DNA of 54,897 bases from Comamonadaceae bacterium. GTDB taxonomy: Bacteria > Pseudomonadota > Gammaproteobacteria > Burkholderiales > Burkholderiaceae_C. Location of the stretch: positions 1-54,897 of the forward strand of contig JAECRA010000028.1 in NCBI GenBank assembly GCA_015999985.1. The letters are read 5' to 3'. The translations under genes and the position numbers were made by a program. How positions within the stretch are numbered: position 1 is the first letter of the stretch; each line of letters starts with the position of its first letter. The notes beneath the pieces are model-generated. The model did not search any database, was not told the DNA's origin, and saw only the letters and a list, made by a program, of their open reading frames with translations. Below are positions 35,143-43,386 of this stretch, one piece after another.

Positions 35143-35178
35143 ATGATTTCATACAATGAAAGTAGTTTCATTGAATAA
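35143..35178 (+). other. Possible 11-codon leader peptide before MmgE/PrpD
   Basis: GGAGGAG (about 35133-35139) stands at ideal distance before an ATG that opens a frame of 11 codons (MISYNESSFIE) ended by TAA at 35176-35178. The likely MmgE/PrpD start follows four bases later at 35183 in another frame and has no ribosome binding site of its own. Translational coupling through this mini-frame is plausible. Confidence 0.4.
35154..35173. promoter_or_regulatory. Perfect inverted repeat near MmgE/PrpD start
   Basis: CAATGAAA, GTAG, TTTCATTG. Its core (ATGAAAGTAGTTTCAT) is close to that of the repeat at 25965-25983 (ATGAAAGTAGTTCAT). It lies in the leader just before 35183, so it could be a repressor site or an RNA hairpin covering the start. 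Confidence 0.5.
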
Positions 35179-35182
35179 AATT

Positions 35183-36568
35183 ATGACAAAGCTTGCTGAA
35201 GACTTGCTGGTCGCCCATTTGATGGCGCAAGCCCAGCGTCCGGTACCTGTCGATACCCGTCAGCGGGTGGCACAGGCGCTGTTGGATTGGTTCACTGCCG
35301 GATGGTCTGGTAGTGCGATGGGACTGGCGGCACCTTTTCGTGCTTTGGCATCCAAGGCGTTTGCAGGTTCGGGAAACTCACCCGTCTTTGGCGCAGGTGC
35401 TCTCACTCCACTTGGCGCGGGCTTTGCCAATGCTGCCATCGCCCACTTGCGGGAGATTGATGACGCGCACCGAGCCGCCATGCTTCACCCGGGGGTGGTT
35501 TCCATTTCGCCAGTGCTTGCGCTTGCGGCCAATGGTTCGTTGACCAGGCGCCAAGCGATTGCGGGCATGGTAGCGGGCTATGAGGTTTCACTGCGTCTTG
35601 GAGAAGCGCTGGGTACGCGCCACGCATCCTTATTCCATGCGACCGCTACGGCAGGTGCAGTAGGCGCGGCCGCTGCCAGTGCGGTCACCCTGGGTCTTTC
35701 GATGGAGCAGTTGCATCATGCTCTTGGCATCGCGGCTACTCAATCTGCAGGCTTATGGCAGTTGGTGGACGACGATGCGCATGAGTCCAAATCCTTGCAC
35801 CCCGGCTTTGCGGTTAGAAACGGCATGATGGCTGCCTGGGCAGCGCAAGCCGGGTTGCCAGGTGCTCAAGCTTTCTTTACGGGCAAGCGCGGCATGTATG
35901 CCTTGCTGGCTGGGGAGGGGGCGTTGTCAGCCATTGATGGTGGGCTGGACGGCACAGACCGCCTCAACACGGCGACCATCAAGGCCTGGCCCAGTTGCGC
36001 GCAGATTTTCACCCCGCTGGACGCGATGCGCGCCTTAATGGACGAGCAAGCCCTGGACGCCCGTGAAGTGGATGCTATCGACGTGACCATCTTTCCGCAT
36101 GCGCTCAAGATCGCCGGGGTGGATTGGCCGTCGAAGGCATCCGAAACGCCTTTCTCCTTGCGCTACGTGCTGGCCGCTTTGCTGTTGAAGGGGCGGTTGG
36201 GCATTGAGGAGATGGAGAACCCCGATTTGGCAGACCCGGCGCTGATCGCGCTCGGCCAGAAAATCCGGGTGACCACGAGCGACGAGTTCCAGAAGGCGTT
36301 TCCAGAACGGCGTCCTGCCGAAGTGACGGTCACGCTCAAGGGCGGACAGCGCTACTCTGCCAAGCGCGAGCTCAGGCGGGGAGATCCTGAAGACCCCTTC
36401 ACCTGGGATCAACTGCAGCAGCGCATGCGTGCTTTTGCCCCTGCAATGAGCTCTTGTGCGGCAGGCCGCATCACAGCCTGGTGCGAGGCGTTCGCAGATC
36501 CGGCCCGGGATGATGAACTGTGCGTTCCCGATACCGGGCTGTTTACCGAGACGCCAGTTTCTCAGTAA
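35183..36568 (+). CDS. MmgE/PrpD family protein
   Basis: A 461-residue member of the 2-methylcitrate dehydratase family: AIAHLREIDDAHRAAMLHPGVVSISPVLALA, GAVGAAAASAVTLGLS, HPGFAVRNGMMAAWAAQAGL, IKAWPSCAQIFTPLDAMRAL and TPFSLRYVLAALLLKG. An in-frame ATG at 35156 gives a longer form, but it falls inside the inverted repeat; 35183 is preferred. The last 26 bases overlap the convergent IclR gene. It is divergent in sequence from the member at 29219. Confidence 0.9.
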   Translation: MTKLAEDLLVAHLMAQAQRPVPVDTRQRVAQALLDWFTAGWSGSAMGLAAPFRALASKAFAGSGNSPVFGAGALTPLGAGFANAAIAHLREIDDAHRAAMLHPGVVSISPVLALAANGSLTRRQAIAGMVAGYEVSLRLGEALGTRHASLFHATATAGAVGAAAASAVTLGLSMEQLHHALGIAATQSAGLWQLVDDDAHESKSLHPGFAVRNGMMAAWAAQAGLPGAQAFFTGKRGMYALLAGEGALSAIDGGLDGTDRLNTATIKAWPSCAQIFTPLDAMRALMDEQALDAREVDAIDVTIFPHALKIAGVDWPSKASETPFSLRYVLAALLLKGRLGIEEMENPDLADPALIALGQKIRVTTSDEFQKAFPERRPAEVTVTLKGGQRYSAKRELRRGDPEDPFTWDQLQQRMRAFAPAMSSCAAGRITAWCEAFADPARDDELCVPDTGLFTETPVSQ

Positions 36569-37301
36569 GGGGGCGCGTCTGGAAGCCGTGCAGCGCGAGT
36601 TGTTCGCGCGCAAAGGCCACGCCCGCAAGTTGAGCAGCCTCGGGGTGTCGAGAGGCCAGGCCAATTACCACCAGTGCCCCCAAAAACTGGCCATCACCTT
36701 CGAATACGGGCAGGGCAATCGAGGCCATTTCAGGCACGCGTTCCGCACGGGTGAGAACAAAGCCCAACTCCTGGATCTGATTGACATGCGGTGTTGGGAA
36801 TCCGGTGTAGTGCAGCAGGATGTGGGCAGAAGCGCCGCCGGAGGCCAGATCCCGCCGGGTGCCGGGTTCTACGTGATGGCGCACTTCCTTGTGTGTGATT
36901 TCTCGATATAGACACACGCGCTCATTCCCGCTTCGTACGTAAAAGGCGGTGGTTTCGCCGGTGCGCTGCATGACGGCATGAAGTACTGGCTGCAGGCGGC
37001 TTCCAAGATCGAAGCTGTTTCGATAGAGCATGCCCATATGCAGCAGGGCGGGGCCTGGCGAGTAGTGACCGCTCTCGGCACGTTGGAGCATGCGCGCCTT
37101 CACCAGCACGCCCAGCAAGCGCAGGAGTGTGGCCTTGTCCAGGCCAGTGCTGTCTGCGAGGTCCCGCAGCGAGAGGCGCAAACGATCTTCGCTGAAGGCT
37201 TCAAGAACAGATATGCCGCGCTCCAGCACGCCAACGGGAGGGGTAGGCCGCGTTGCGGCGTCGATAGGGGAATCTGTGGACGAGGAAGCACGGCGAATCA
37301 T
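36543..37301 (-). CDS. IclR-family transcriptional regulator
   Basis: A 252-residue regulator: PTPPVGVLERGISVLEAF, helix-turn-helix SLRDLADSTGLDKATLLRLLGVLVKARML, and an effector domain with FYVRSGNERVCLYREI and IALPVFEGDGQFLGALVVIG. It is divergent from the lyase gene at 37540 and its 3' end overlaps the end of the MmgE/PrpD gene by 26 bases. It may control the genes on both sides. It is not close to the two IclR paralogues at 11121 and 13801. Confidence 0.93.
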   Translation of the reverse strand: MIRRASSSTDSPIDAATRPTPPVGVLERGISVLEAFSEDRLRLSLRDLADSTGLDKATLLRLLGVLVKARMLQRAESGHYSPGPALLHMGMLYRNSFDLGSRLQPVLHAVMQRTGETTAFYVRSGNERVCLYREITHKEVRHHVEPGTRRDLASGGASAHILLHYTGFPTPHVNQIQELGFVLTRAERVPEMASIALPVFEGDGQFLGALVVIGLASRHPEAAQLAGVAFAREQLALHGFQTRPLTEKLASR

Positions 37302-37341
37302 GGTTTTGCCTTAGTTGACGGGTGGGGCTTCATCTTTTATA

Positions 37342-37377
37342 GTTTCGTTTATTAAAACGCATTTTATTGAGTGAAAC
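37342..37377. promoter_or_regulatory. IclR operator candidate
   Basis: CGTTT, ATTA, AAACG (37346-37359) is a perfect inverted repeat, 45 bases before the IclR start. A wider pair GTTTC (37342-37346) and GAAAC (37373-37377) encloses it. The region is A/T rich and lies in the divergent promoter zone. Confidence 0.45.
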
Positions 37378-37539
37378 GAAAAGAGGCTGGACTTTTTGCG
37401 CATAAGCATGAGCAAGGGTTGAAAGCCAAGGGTGCTTTTTACGCGAATTGCTGCACCTCATTTTGTGAACTCGGATTTTTGCCCCCTCCACGCACCTCAT
37501 CAGGTTCGTGGCTCCCTATCTTTTCAATTTCTAGCCGCC

Positions 37540-38901
37540 ATGCCCGTATCAGTTTTTGACATGCAATCGCTCCAACATCTCTGGGGCACGGAAGAGCTGC
37601 GCAACATCTTTTCTGAAGAGAACCGTATCCAGAAGTGGCTGGATTTTGAGGCGGCATTGGCGGCCGCCCAGGCTGAAATGAAGATCATTCCAGAGGCCGC
37701 CGCCAAGGAAATCGCCGAAAAGTCGCAGGTGGCCAATATCGACATTGCAGCCATGTCGGCTGAGATTCGCCGCATCAAGCACTCACTGGTGCCGGCCCTC
37801 AAACAATTGCAGGCAGCATGTTCCAAGGAAAACGGCGAGTGGGTGCACTATGGCGCCACGACGCAAGATGTGGTCGATACCGGGGTGGCACTGCAACTCA
37901 AGGAATTCCACGCAGTGGTGATGCGTGATATGAAGGCCGTGGGGCTGGAGCTTTCCCGTCTGGCTGTGGCTAACCGAGACGTTCCCATGGCTGGCCGCAC
38001 CCACGGCGTGCAGGCATTGCCTATCACCTTCGGGCACAAATGTGCTCTCTGGCTTGATGAGCTGGGTCGCCACCACGAGCGCCTTGTTCAGGCCGAGCCG
38101 CGTGTGCTGGTGGGCATGCTGGCGGGTGCGGTCGGCAGCCAGGCCTCGCTGGGCCCCAAGGCGCAGGAATTGGAAGAGCGGGTGATGGCCAAGCTGGGTC
38201 TGGGCTCTCCTGCCATCAGCTGGGCGCCAGCGCGTGACCGGTTCACGGAATACACCACCCTGCTGGCGATGATCGGCGCCACGCTCTCGAAGATCGGCAA
38301 CGAGCTCTTCAACATGCAGCGCAATGAGTTCGGCGAAGTCGAAGAGGGCTTCTCCGAAGGCAAGCTGGGCTCATCCACCATGCCGCATAAGCGCAACCCG
38401 ACTTCGGCTGAGAACCTGGCCGGGCTCTCACGTCCGCTGCGTTACAACGCCGCAATGATGCTGGAGGGCATGGTGCAAGAGGGTGAGCGTGATGGTATTG
38501 CCTGGAAGATGGAGTGGAAGGCCGTACCAGAGTGCTGCATGATCGCCGGCGCCATGCTGTTCCAGGCAAAAAACCTGTTGGGCGGCTTGAAGGTCAAGCC
38601 AGACGTGATGGCTGCCAACCTCGACAAGATGCGCGGCTACCTGCTCTCGGAGCGGGTGATGCTGGAGTTGAGCGAGCGTTTGGGTAAGCAAACAGCCCAC
38701 GAGTGGATCTACGAGGCCTCGATGCACGGGATCGAAAACAAGCTGGCCTTCGCCGATGCCATGCGTCACCACGAAGGCCTGGGCAAAGCGCTTTCCGATG
38801 CTGAGATCCTGGACTTCACAAATCCCGCTGCTTACCTTGGCCAGTGCGCCGCATCCGTCGATCGCGTCGTGGCCGAGCAGAGCGGTTGGCTGAACGATTG
38901 A
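37540..38901 (+). CDS. Fumarase/adenylosuccinate-lyase superfamily enzyme
   Basis: A 453-residue lyase: WVHYGATTQDVVDTG, AGRTHGVQALPITFG and the superfamily signature GSSTMPHKRNP near 300, then a long helical bundle and a C-terminal helical domain. It resembles adenylosuccinate lyase and 3-carboxymuconate cycloisomerase. With a Bug gene just downstream and no purine genes near, a catabolic elimination or cycloisomerisation is more likely than purine synthesis. The start at 37540 is chosen by homology; the open frame extends to 37432 with no better signal. Confidence 0.88.
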   Translation: MPVSVFDMQSLQHLWGTEELRNIFSEENRIQKWLDFEAALAAAQAEMKIIPEAAAKEIAEKSQVANIDIAAMSAEIRRIKHSLVPALKQLQAACSKENGEWVHYGATTQDVVDTGVALQLKEFHAVVMRDMKAVGLELSRLAVANRDVPMAGRTHGVQALPITFGHKCALWLDELGRHHERLVQAEPRVLVGMLAGAVGSQASLGPKAQELEERVMAKLGLGSPAISWAPARDRFTEYTTLLAMIGATLSKIGNELFNMQRNEFGEVEEGFSEGKLGSSTMPHKRNPTSAENLAGLSRPLRYNAAMMLEGMVQEGERDGIAWKMEWKAVPECCMIAGAMLFQAKNLLGGLKVKPDVMAANLDKMRGYLLSERVMLELSERLGKQTAHEWIYEASMHGIENKLAFADAMRHHEGLGKALSDAEILDFTNPAAYLGQCAASVDRVVAEQSGWLND

Positions 38902-38958
38902 ACGGTTGAAGTTTCTCTTCCCACCCTTTCGACTAATCACGCTGGAGACAAAAAAACC

Positions 38959-39954
38959 ATGAAAACTCTCGTTTCACGCCGCAGCCTTGTCGCTACGGCA
39001 TTGACCGTTTGCGTTGCCGTTTCCGCTCTTTCGTTGGCAGCACCCGCTGCTGCGGCTTATCCGGAGCAGCCCATCAAGTTGGTGGTCGGATTTCCCCCGG
39101 GCGGAGGCGGCGATCTTTATGGTCGCATGATCGCGCAGGCCCTCAGCAAGAGTGTGGGACAGACCGTAGTGGTCGATAACAAAGCAGGTGCAGGCGGCAA
39201 TATTGCGGCCGATATCGTGGCCAAGTCAAAACCTGATGGCTACACCTTGCTGCTGGCAATGAGCGGTAATCTGGCTGTCGCAGCCGCCACCAAGCCGCAG
39301 AGCATCCCCTACAAAGTACCGGATGATTTCGCACCCGTTGGCCTCATTCTTGAAGCTCCGCACGGGCTGTTCGTGGCCCACAATTCGCGATTCAAAACGG
39401 CCAAGGAGTACCTTGCTGCCGCCAAAACGCAGAAGCTGAGTTTTGCTTCTACTGGCACGGGTGCGGCCGCGCACATCGGTATGGAGATGGTCAAGCAGGC
39501 TGCGGGCGTTGACATCCTGCACGTTCCCTATAAGGGATCGGGCCCCGCCATTACAGATATGCTGGGCGGCCAGGTAGATGCTTTCTTTGCGACTGCGTCG
39601 CCTCTGGTCGGTCAAGTGCGTCAGGGCCAATTGCGCCTGCTGGCCATTACGGGTGACAAACGCAATGCTGCCATTCCGGATGTCCCCACCTTCAAAGAGC
39701 TGGGCCTGAACATTCCGGTCACTCAGTGGTATGGTCTGGTTGCGCCCGCTGGTACGCCTGAGCCTGTGGTCAAGTTCCTCGCTGAGCATCTTAGCAAGGC
39801 GCTGGCCACCACAGAGGTGCGTGACGCCATCCGCAAGGATGCCGCCACGGAGCGCGACTTGCCCCAAGACCGTTTTCAAAAATTCATTCTGGAAGACATC
39901 GCGCGCTATAAAAGCGCCCTGACTCCTGCACTGCTTAAGGAAATTACGCAATGA
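38959..39954 (+). CDS. Bug-family (TctC-type) receptor
   Basis: A 331-residue periplasmic receptor with a twin-arginine-like signal (SRRSLVATALTV, residues 6-17, cut near 33), YPEQPIKLVVGFPPGGGGDL, PDGYTLLLAMSG and VPYKGSGPAITDMLGG. CTGGAGA precedes it. It overlaps the sulfurtransferase gene by four bases (ATGA), so receptor and sulfurtransferase are translated together. Confidence 0.93.
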   Translation: MKTLVSRRSLVATALTVCVAVSALSLAAPAAAAYPEQPIKLVVGFPPGGGGDLYGRMIAQALSKSVGQTVVVDNKAGAGGNIAADIVAKSKPDGYTLLLAMSGNLAVAAATKPQSIPYKVPDDFAPVGLILEAPHGLFVAHNSRFKTAKEYLAAAKTQKLSFASTGTGAAAHIGMEMVKQAAGVDILHVPYKGSGPAITDMLGGQVDAFFATASPLVGQVRQGQLRLLAITGDKRNAAIPDVPTFKELGLNIPVTQWYGLVAPAGTPEPVVKFLAEHLSKALATTEVRDAIRKDAATERDLPQDRFQKFILEDIARYKSALTPALLKEITQ

Positions 39955-40808
39955 GCTTTGACACCCTGATCTCCGTCGACCAACTGATCAAATTGCGCGA
40001 TGGCGCTAAGCCCGCGCTGGTGATCGACTGCAGCTTTGAATTGACGGATCTCACCGCAGGGCGGCGCGCCTATGACGCCGGCCACGTTCCCGGGGCCGTG
40101 TTCGTGGACTTGGAGCACACCATGAGTGCTGAGAAAACCGGCAAGAACGGTCGGCACCCTCTGCCTACCAAAGAGGCTTTCGTGAAGTCCATGGCTGAGC
40201 TGGGATTGAACGACGACACCCAGGTGATCGCCTATGACAACGCTGGCGGCATGTACGCGGCCCGCCTATGGTGGATGCTGCGCTGGGTAGGCCATTCCTC
40301 CGCAGCGTTGCTCGATGGCGGCATTGCCGGCTGGAAAGCCGCCGGCCATCCGCTGGAGACTGCCGCCCCCGCACCTTTAGCCAAGGGAAACTTCAGCCTG
40401 CGCCCCACGCTGGTCAGCACCGTCGACTACGAAGGCGTCAAGGCCAACATCGACACCAAGCAACGTTTGGTGCTGGACGCCCGTGCTCCCGATCGCTTTC
40501 GCGGCGAGAACGAAACGCTGGACCCCATCGGTGGCCATATTCCCGGCGCCCGCAACCGCCTGTTCCGTGACAACCTGGCAGCAGATGGCCGCTTCAAGCC
40601 TGCAGAGCAACTGCGTCAGGAGTTTGACGCGATCACAGGTGGCCGGCCGGCTGCGGAACTCATCAGCCAATGTGGCTCGGGCGTGACCGCAAGCCATAAC
40701 TTGCTGGCCATGGAGATCGCTGGCCTCAAGGGTGCAGCGCTTTATCCGGGCTCTTGGAGCGAGTGGAGCGCCCAGCCTGGAGCGCCCATCGCTACCGGCC
40801 CCAATTGA
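39951..40808 (+). CDS. Sulfurtransferase with two rhodanese domains (mercaptopyruvate type)
   Basis: A 285-residue tandem rhodanese. The N-terminal domain (about 5-135) has AYDAGHVPGAVFVDLE and AARLWWMLRWVGH but no active Cys loop. The C-terminal domain (about 155-280) carries QCGSGVTASH with Cys241. The CGSGVT loop is the form seen in 3-mercaptopyruvate sulfurtransferases rather than thiosulfate ones. No signal peptide, so cytoplasmic. It overlaps the Bug gene and precedes a molybdoenzyme gene, suggesting a sulfur-related substrate. Confidence 0.93.
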   Translation: MSFDTLISVDQLIKLRDGAKPALVIDCSFELTDLTAGRRAYDAGHVPGAVFVDLEHTMSAEKTGKNGRHPLPTKEAFVKSMAELGLNDDTQVIAYDNAGGMYAARLWWMLRWVGHSSAALLDGGIAGWKAAGHPLETAAPAPLAKGNFSLRPTLVSTVDYEGVKANIDTKQRLVLDARAPDRFRGENETLDPIGGHIPGARNRLFRDNLAADGRFKPAEQLRQEFDAITGGRPAAELISQCGSGVTASHNLLAMEIAGLKGAALYPGSWSEWSAQPGAPIATGPN

Positions 40809-40918
40809 TTCGACCATGGGAGGCATGGGTGCATTAAGCACGCCATGCCACGCGAACCGTGGATGCTTGGTATAAAAGCGGGCTTGCAAAATACGGCAAG
40901 CCTGTTCCAGGATATGCA

Positions 40919-43225
40919 ATGACCTCTTCCGCCGCTTTTCTTCCGCACAGCTCCCACTGGGGCGTGTTCACCGCTCGCGCAGAGGGCGACACGGTTTCGG
41001 TACGCCCTTACCCTGGCGATCCGGATCCCAATCCCATCCTGGACAACTTCACCAACGCCCTCAAGCATCGCGCTCGCGTGACCACGCCTATGGTTCGACG
41101 CGGGTGGCTGGAGCGGGGTCCCGGTCCGGATGCGGCTCGCGGAACTGATGAATACGTCGCCATGCCTTGGGCTGAAGTGCTTGATCGCCTTGCGGCCGAG
41201 CTGCAAAGGGTAAAAGACACCCATGGCAACGGCGCCATCTTCGGCGGCTCTTATGGATGGTCGAGCGCTGGCCGCTTCCACCATGCGCAAAGCCAGGTTC
41301 ATCGATTCCTCAATACGGCACTGGGCGGTTACGTCAGGTCGGTCAATAGCTACAGCGCAGGCGCCTCAGCGGTGATCTTGCCCCATGTGCTGGGTAGCAT
41401 GGAAGAGGTGGCGCGCCGCAACGTGACCTGGGAACAGATCGTCGAGCATTCCGAAGTCGTGCTGGCGTTCGGTGGCATGGCGCTCAAGAATTCTCGTGTG
41501 GCTTCTGGAGGTATCAGCAAGCACATCGAACGCAGCTCCATGCGGGATGCTGCTCGGCGCGGCTGCCGTTTCGTTTCTTTCAGCCCGCTCAAGAGCGATA
41601 TGCCCGACGAGGCCGGTTTCGAGTGGCTCCCGGTGAGGCCGACCACCGACACCGCGTTGATGCTGGCGCTCGTGCACTCGCTAGTGCGTGATGGCCTTCA
41701 TGATCGCGCCTTCATCGACCAATACTGTGATGGCTGGGCGACCTTCGAAGATTACCTGATGGGCCGTGCTGACGGTGTGGCCAAATCTGCGGAATGGGCC
41801 GCGCCGATTTGCGACATCCCAGCAGAGCAGATCGAAGCGCTGGCGAAATCCCTTCCCGGCAAGCGCTGCCTGGTGGTGGTCGCCCATTCGCTACAGCGCG
41901 CTGAACATGGCGAGCAACCAGTGTGGATGGGGGCCGTACTCGCGGCGGCGCTGGGGCAGCTGGGTCTGCCAGGTGGCGGATACAACTACGCACTGGGCAC
42001 GCTTGCACATTACGGCAAGAGAAACAATGCAGTGCCAGCAGGTGCCTTGCCGCAGGGTAGCAACGGAGTCAGGGAATTCATCCCGGTGGCACGCATTACC
42101 GACATGTTGCTGAACCCGGGCCAGCCGTTCGATTACGACGGGAAACGGCGCAACTATCCTCACATCAAGTTGGCCTACTGGGCAGGGGGCAACCCGTTCC
42201 ACCATCATCAGGATTTGGCCCGGCTGGCGGAAGGATTCCGAACGCTCGACACCTTCGTGGTGCATGAGATTGCCTGGACGGCCACGGCGCGCCACGCGGA
42301 CATCGTACTGCCCTGCACCATGACCCTGGAGCGTGAGGACGTAGGCGTCACGCCGACTGATCCTGTCATGGTGGCCATGCACCGCATCGCCGAGCCCAAC
42401 GGACTGGCGCGGGACGACTACGATATCTTCACTGATCTGGCTGAGCGTCTCGGCAAGCGCGAGGCCTTTACCGAAGGCCGGGACACGCGCCAGTGGCTGG
42501 CTCATCTGTATGAGCGCACCCGCCAGGGGCTGCAGGACAAGGGCCTTGAGGCGCCCAGCTTCGACGAATTCTGGCAACGCGGAAACATGGATTTGCCAAT
42601 TGGACCGGACGACGGCGGGCTGCTTCGCGCGTTCCGCCAGGATCCTGTCGCCAACCCGCTGCCCACGCCTTCCGGCAAGGCGCAGGTTAGCTCTCCCACG
42701 GTCGCCAGCTTTGGTTATGCGGATTGCCCGGGCCATCCGGCCTGGCTGCCTGCCAAGGAAGTGCCCAACAACGACTACCCACTGTGGCTCGTGGCCAATC
42801 AGCCTGCCAGTCGTTTGCACAGCCAGTTGGACTTTGGCGCACATAGCCAATCGACCAAGCGACAACAGCGCGAAGTCTGCACACTTCACCCGGAAGCTGC
42901 CGCTGCGCGCGGCATCCAGGACGGCGATGTGGTTCGCTTGTTCAACGCTCGCGGCGCATGTCTGGCGTCTGCAAGCTTATCGCGCGACATCCGTGCGGAT
43001 GTGGTTCAGTTGCCCACGGGCGCCTGGTATGACCCGGTGATTCAGGAAGATGGCACACCACTTTGCGTGCATGGCAATCCCAACGTGCTCACGCGGGACG
43101 TAGGCACCTCATCTCTGGCACAGGGGTGTTCGGGCCAGCTCGGTATTGTGCAGATCGAGAAGTTCATGGGTGCTCTGCCGCCAGTTCGCGCGTTCGATCC
43201 GCCTGTAGGGCAAGGCACTTTTTGA
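40919..43225 (+). CDS. Molybdopterin oxidoreductase, BisC/TorA-DorA type
   Basis: A 768-residue bis-MGD molybdoenzyme of the DMSO-reductase family type that uses Ser as the Mo ligand: GGSYGWSSAGRFHHAQ with Ser111. Others are SVNSYSAGAS, VLAFGGMALKNSRVASGG, VVVAHSLQRAEHGEQPVWMGAVLAAALGQLGLPGGG, YWAGGNPFHHHQD and the C-terminal LVANQPASRLHSQLD. There is no N-terminal Fe-S motif and no Tat signal, so it is cytoplasmic like biotin sulfoxide reductase. It probably reduces an S- or N-oxide. The start at 40919 has CCAGGA upstream. Confidence 0.9.
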   Translation: MTSSAAFLPHSSHWGVFTARAEGDTVSVRPYPGDPDPNPILDNFTNALKHRARVTTPMVRRGWLERGPGPDAARGTDEYVAMPWAEVLDRLAAELQRVKDTHGNGAIFGGSYGWSSAGRFHHAQSQVHRFLNTALGGYVRSVNSYSAGASAVILPHVLGSMEEVARRNVTWEQIVEHSEVVLAFGGMALKNSRVASGGISKHIERSSMRDAARRGCRFVSFSPLKSDMPDEAGFEWLPVRPTTDTALMLALVHSLVRDGLHDRAFIDQYCDGWATFEDYLMGRADGVAKSAEWAAPICDIPAEQIEALAKSLPGKRCLVVVAHSLQRAEHGEQPVWMGAVLAAALGQLGLPGGGYNYALGTLAHYGKRNNAVPAGALPQGSNGVREFIPVARITDMLLNPGQPFDYDGKRRNYPHIKLAYWAGGNPFHHHQDLARLAEGFRTLDTFVVHEIAWTATARHADIVLPCTMTLEREDVGVTPTDPVMVAMHRIAEPNGLARDDYDIFTDLAERLGKREAFTEGRDTRQWLAHLYERTRQGLQDKGLEAPSFDEFWQRGNMDLPIGPDDGGLLRAFRQDPVANPLPTPSGKAQVSSPTVASFGYADCPGHPAWLPAKEVPNNDYPLWLVANQPASRLHSQLDFGAHSQSTKRQQREVCTLHPEAAAARGIQDGDVVRLFNARGACLASASLSRDIRADVVQLPTGAWYDPVIQEDGTPLCVHGNPNVLTRDVGTSSLAQGCSGQLGIVQIEKFMGALPPVRAFDPPVGQGTF

Positions 43226-43297
43226 TCCGCATAGTGGTCTGGTAGTTGGCCGGCTTAGCTTTTTGTCAATCGGTTAGTGTCGTTTGACCTAAATACA

Positions 43298-43352
43298 CCG
43301 TTCGGGCTGAGCTTGTCGAAGCCTTGCGCAACGCTTCGACAAGCGCGAACGG
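43298..43352. repeat. Comamonadaceae-type intergenic inverted repeat
   Basis: CCGTTCG (43298-43304), GCTTGTCGAAGC (43311-43322), short loop, GCTTCGACAAGC (43333-43344), CGAACGG (43346-43352). The long stem lies between the molybdoenzyme stop and the convergent LysR stop. I recall similar GTTCGGGCTGAGC...TCGAAGC elements as dispersed repeats in related genomes; it may also end transcription from both sides. Confidence 0.65.
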
Positions 43353-43386
43353 ATTTTTGCGAGTTTCAGCTGACTGGGGTCCGCGA

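Noticed and set aside
35156..35182. Upstream start codon for the MmgE/PrpD gene
   Set aside because: The ATG at 35156 lies inside a perfect inverted repeat and the added nine residues are not part of the family; 35183 fits better.
41891..42889. A 332-codon minus-strand frame opposite the molybdoenzyme gene
   Set aside because: Shadow frame in GC-rich coding DNA; composition unlike a folded protein.
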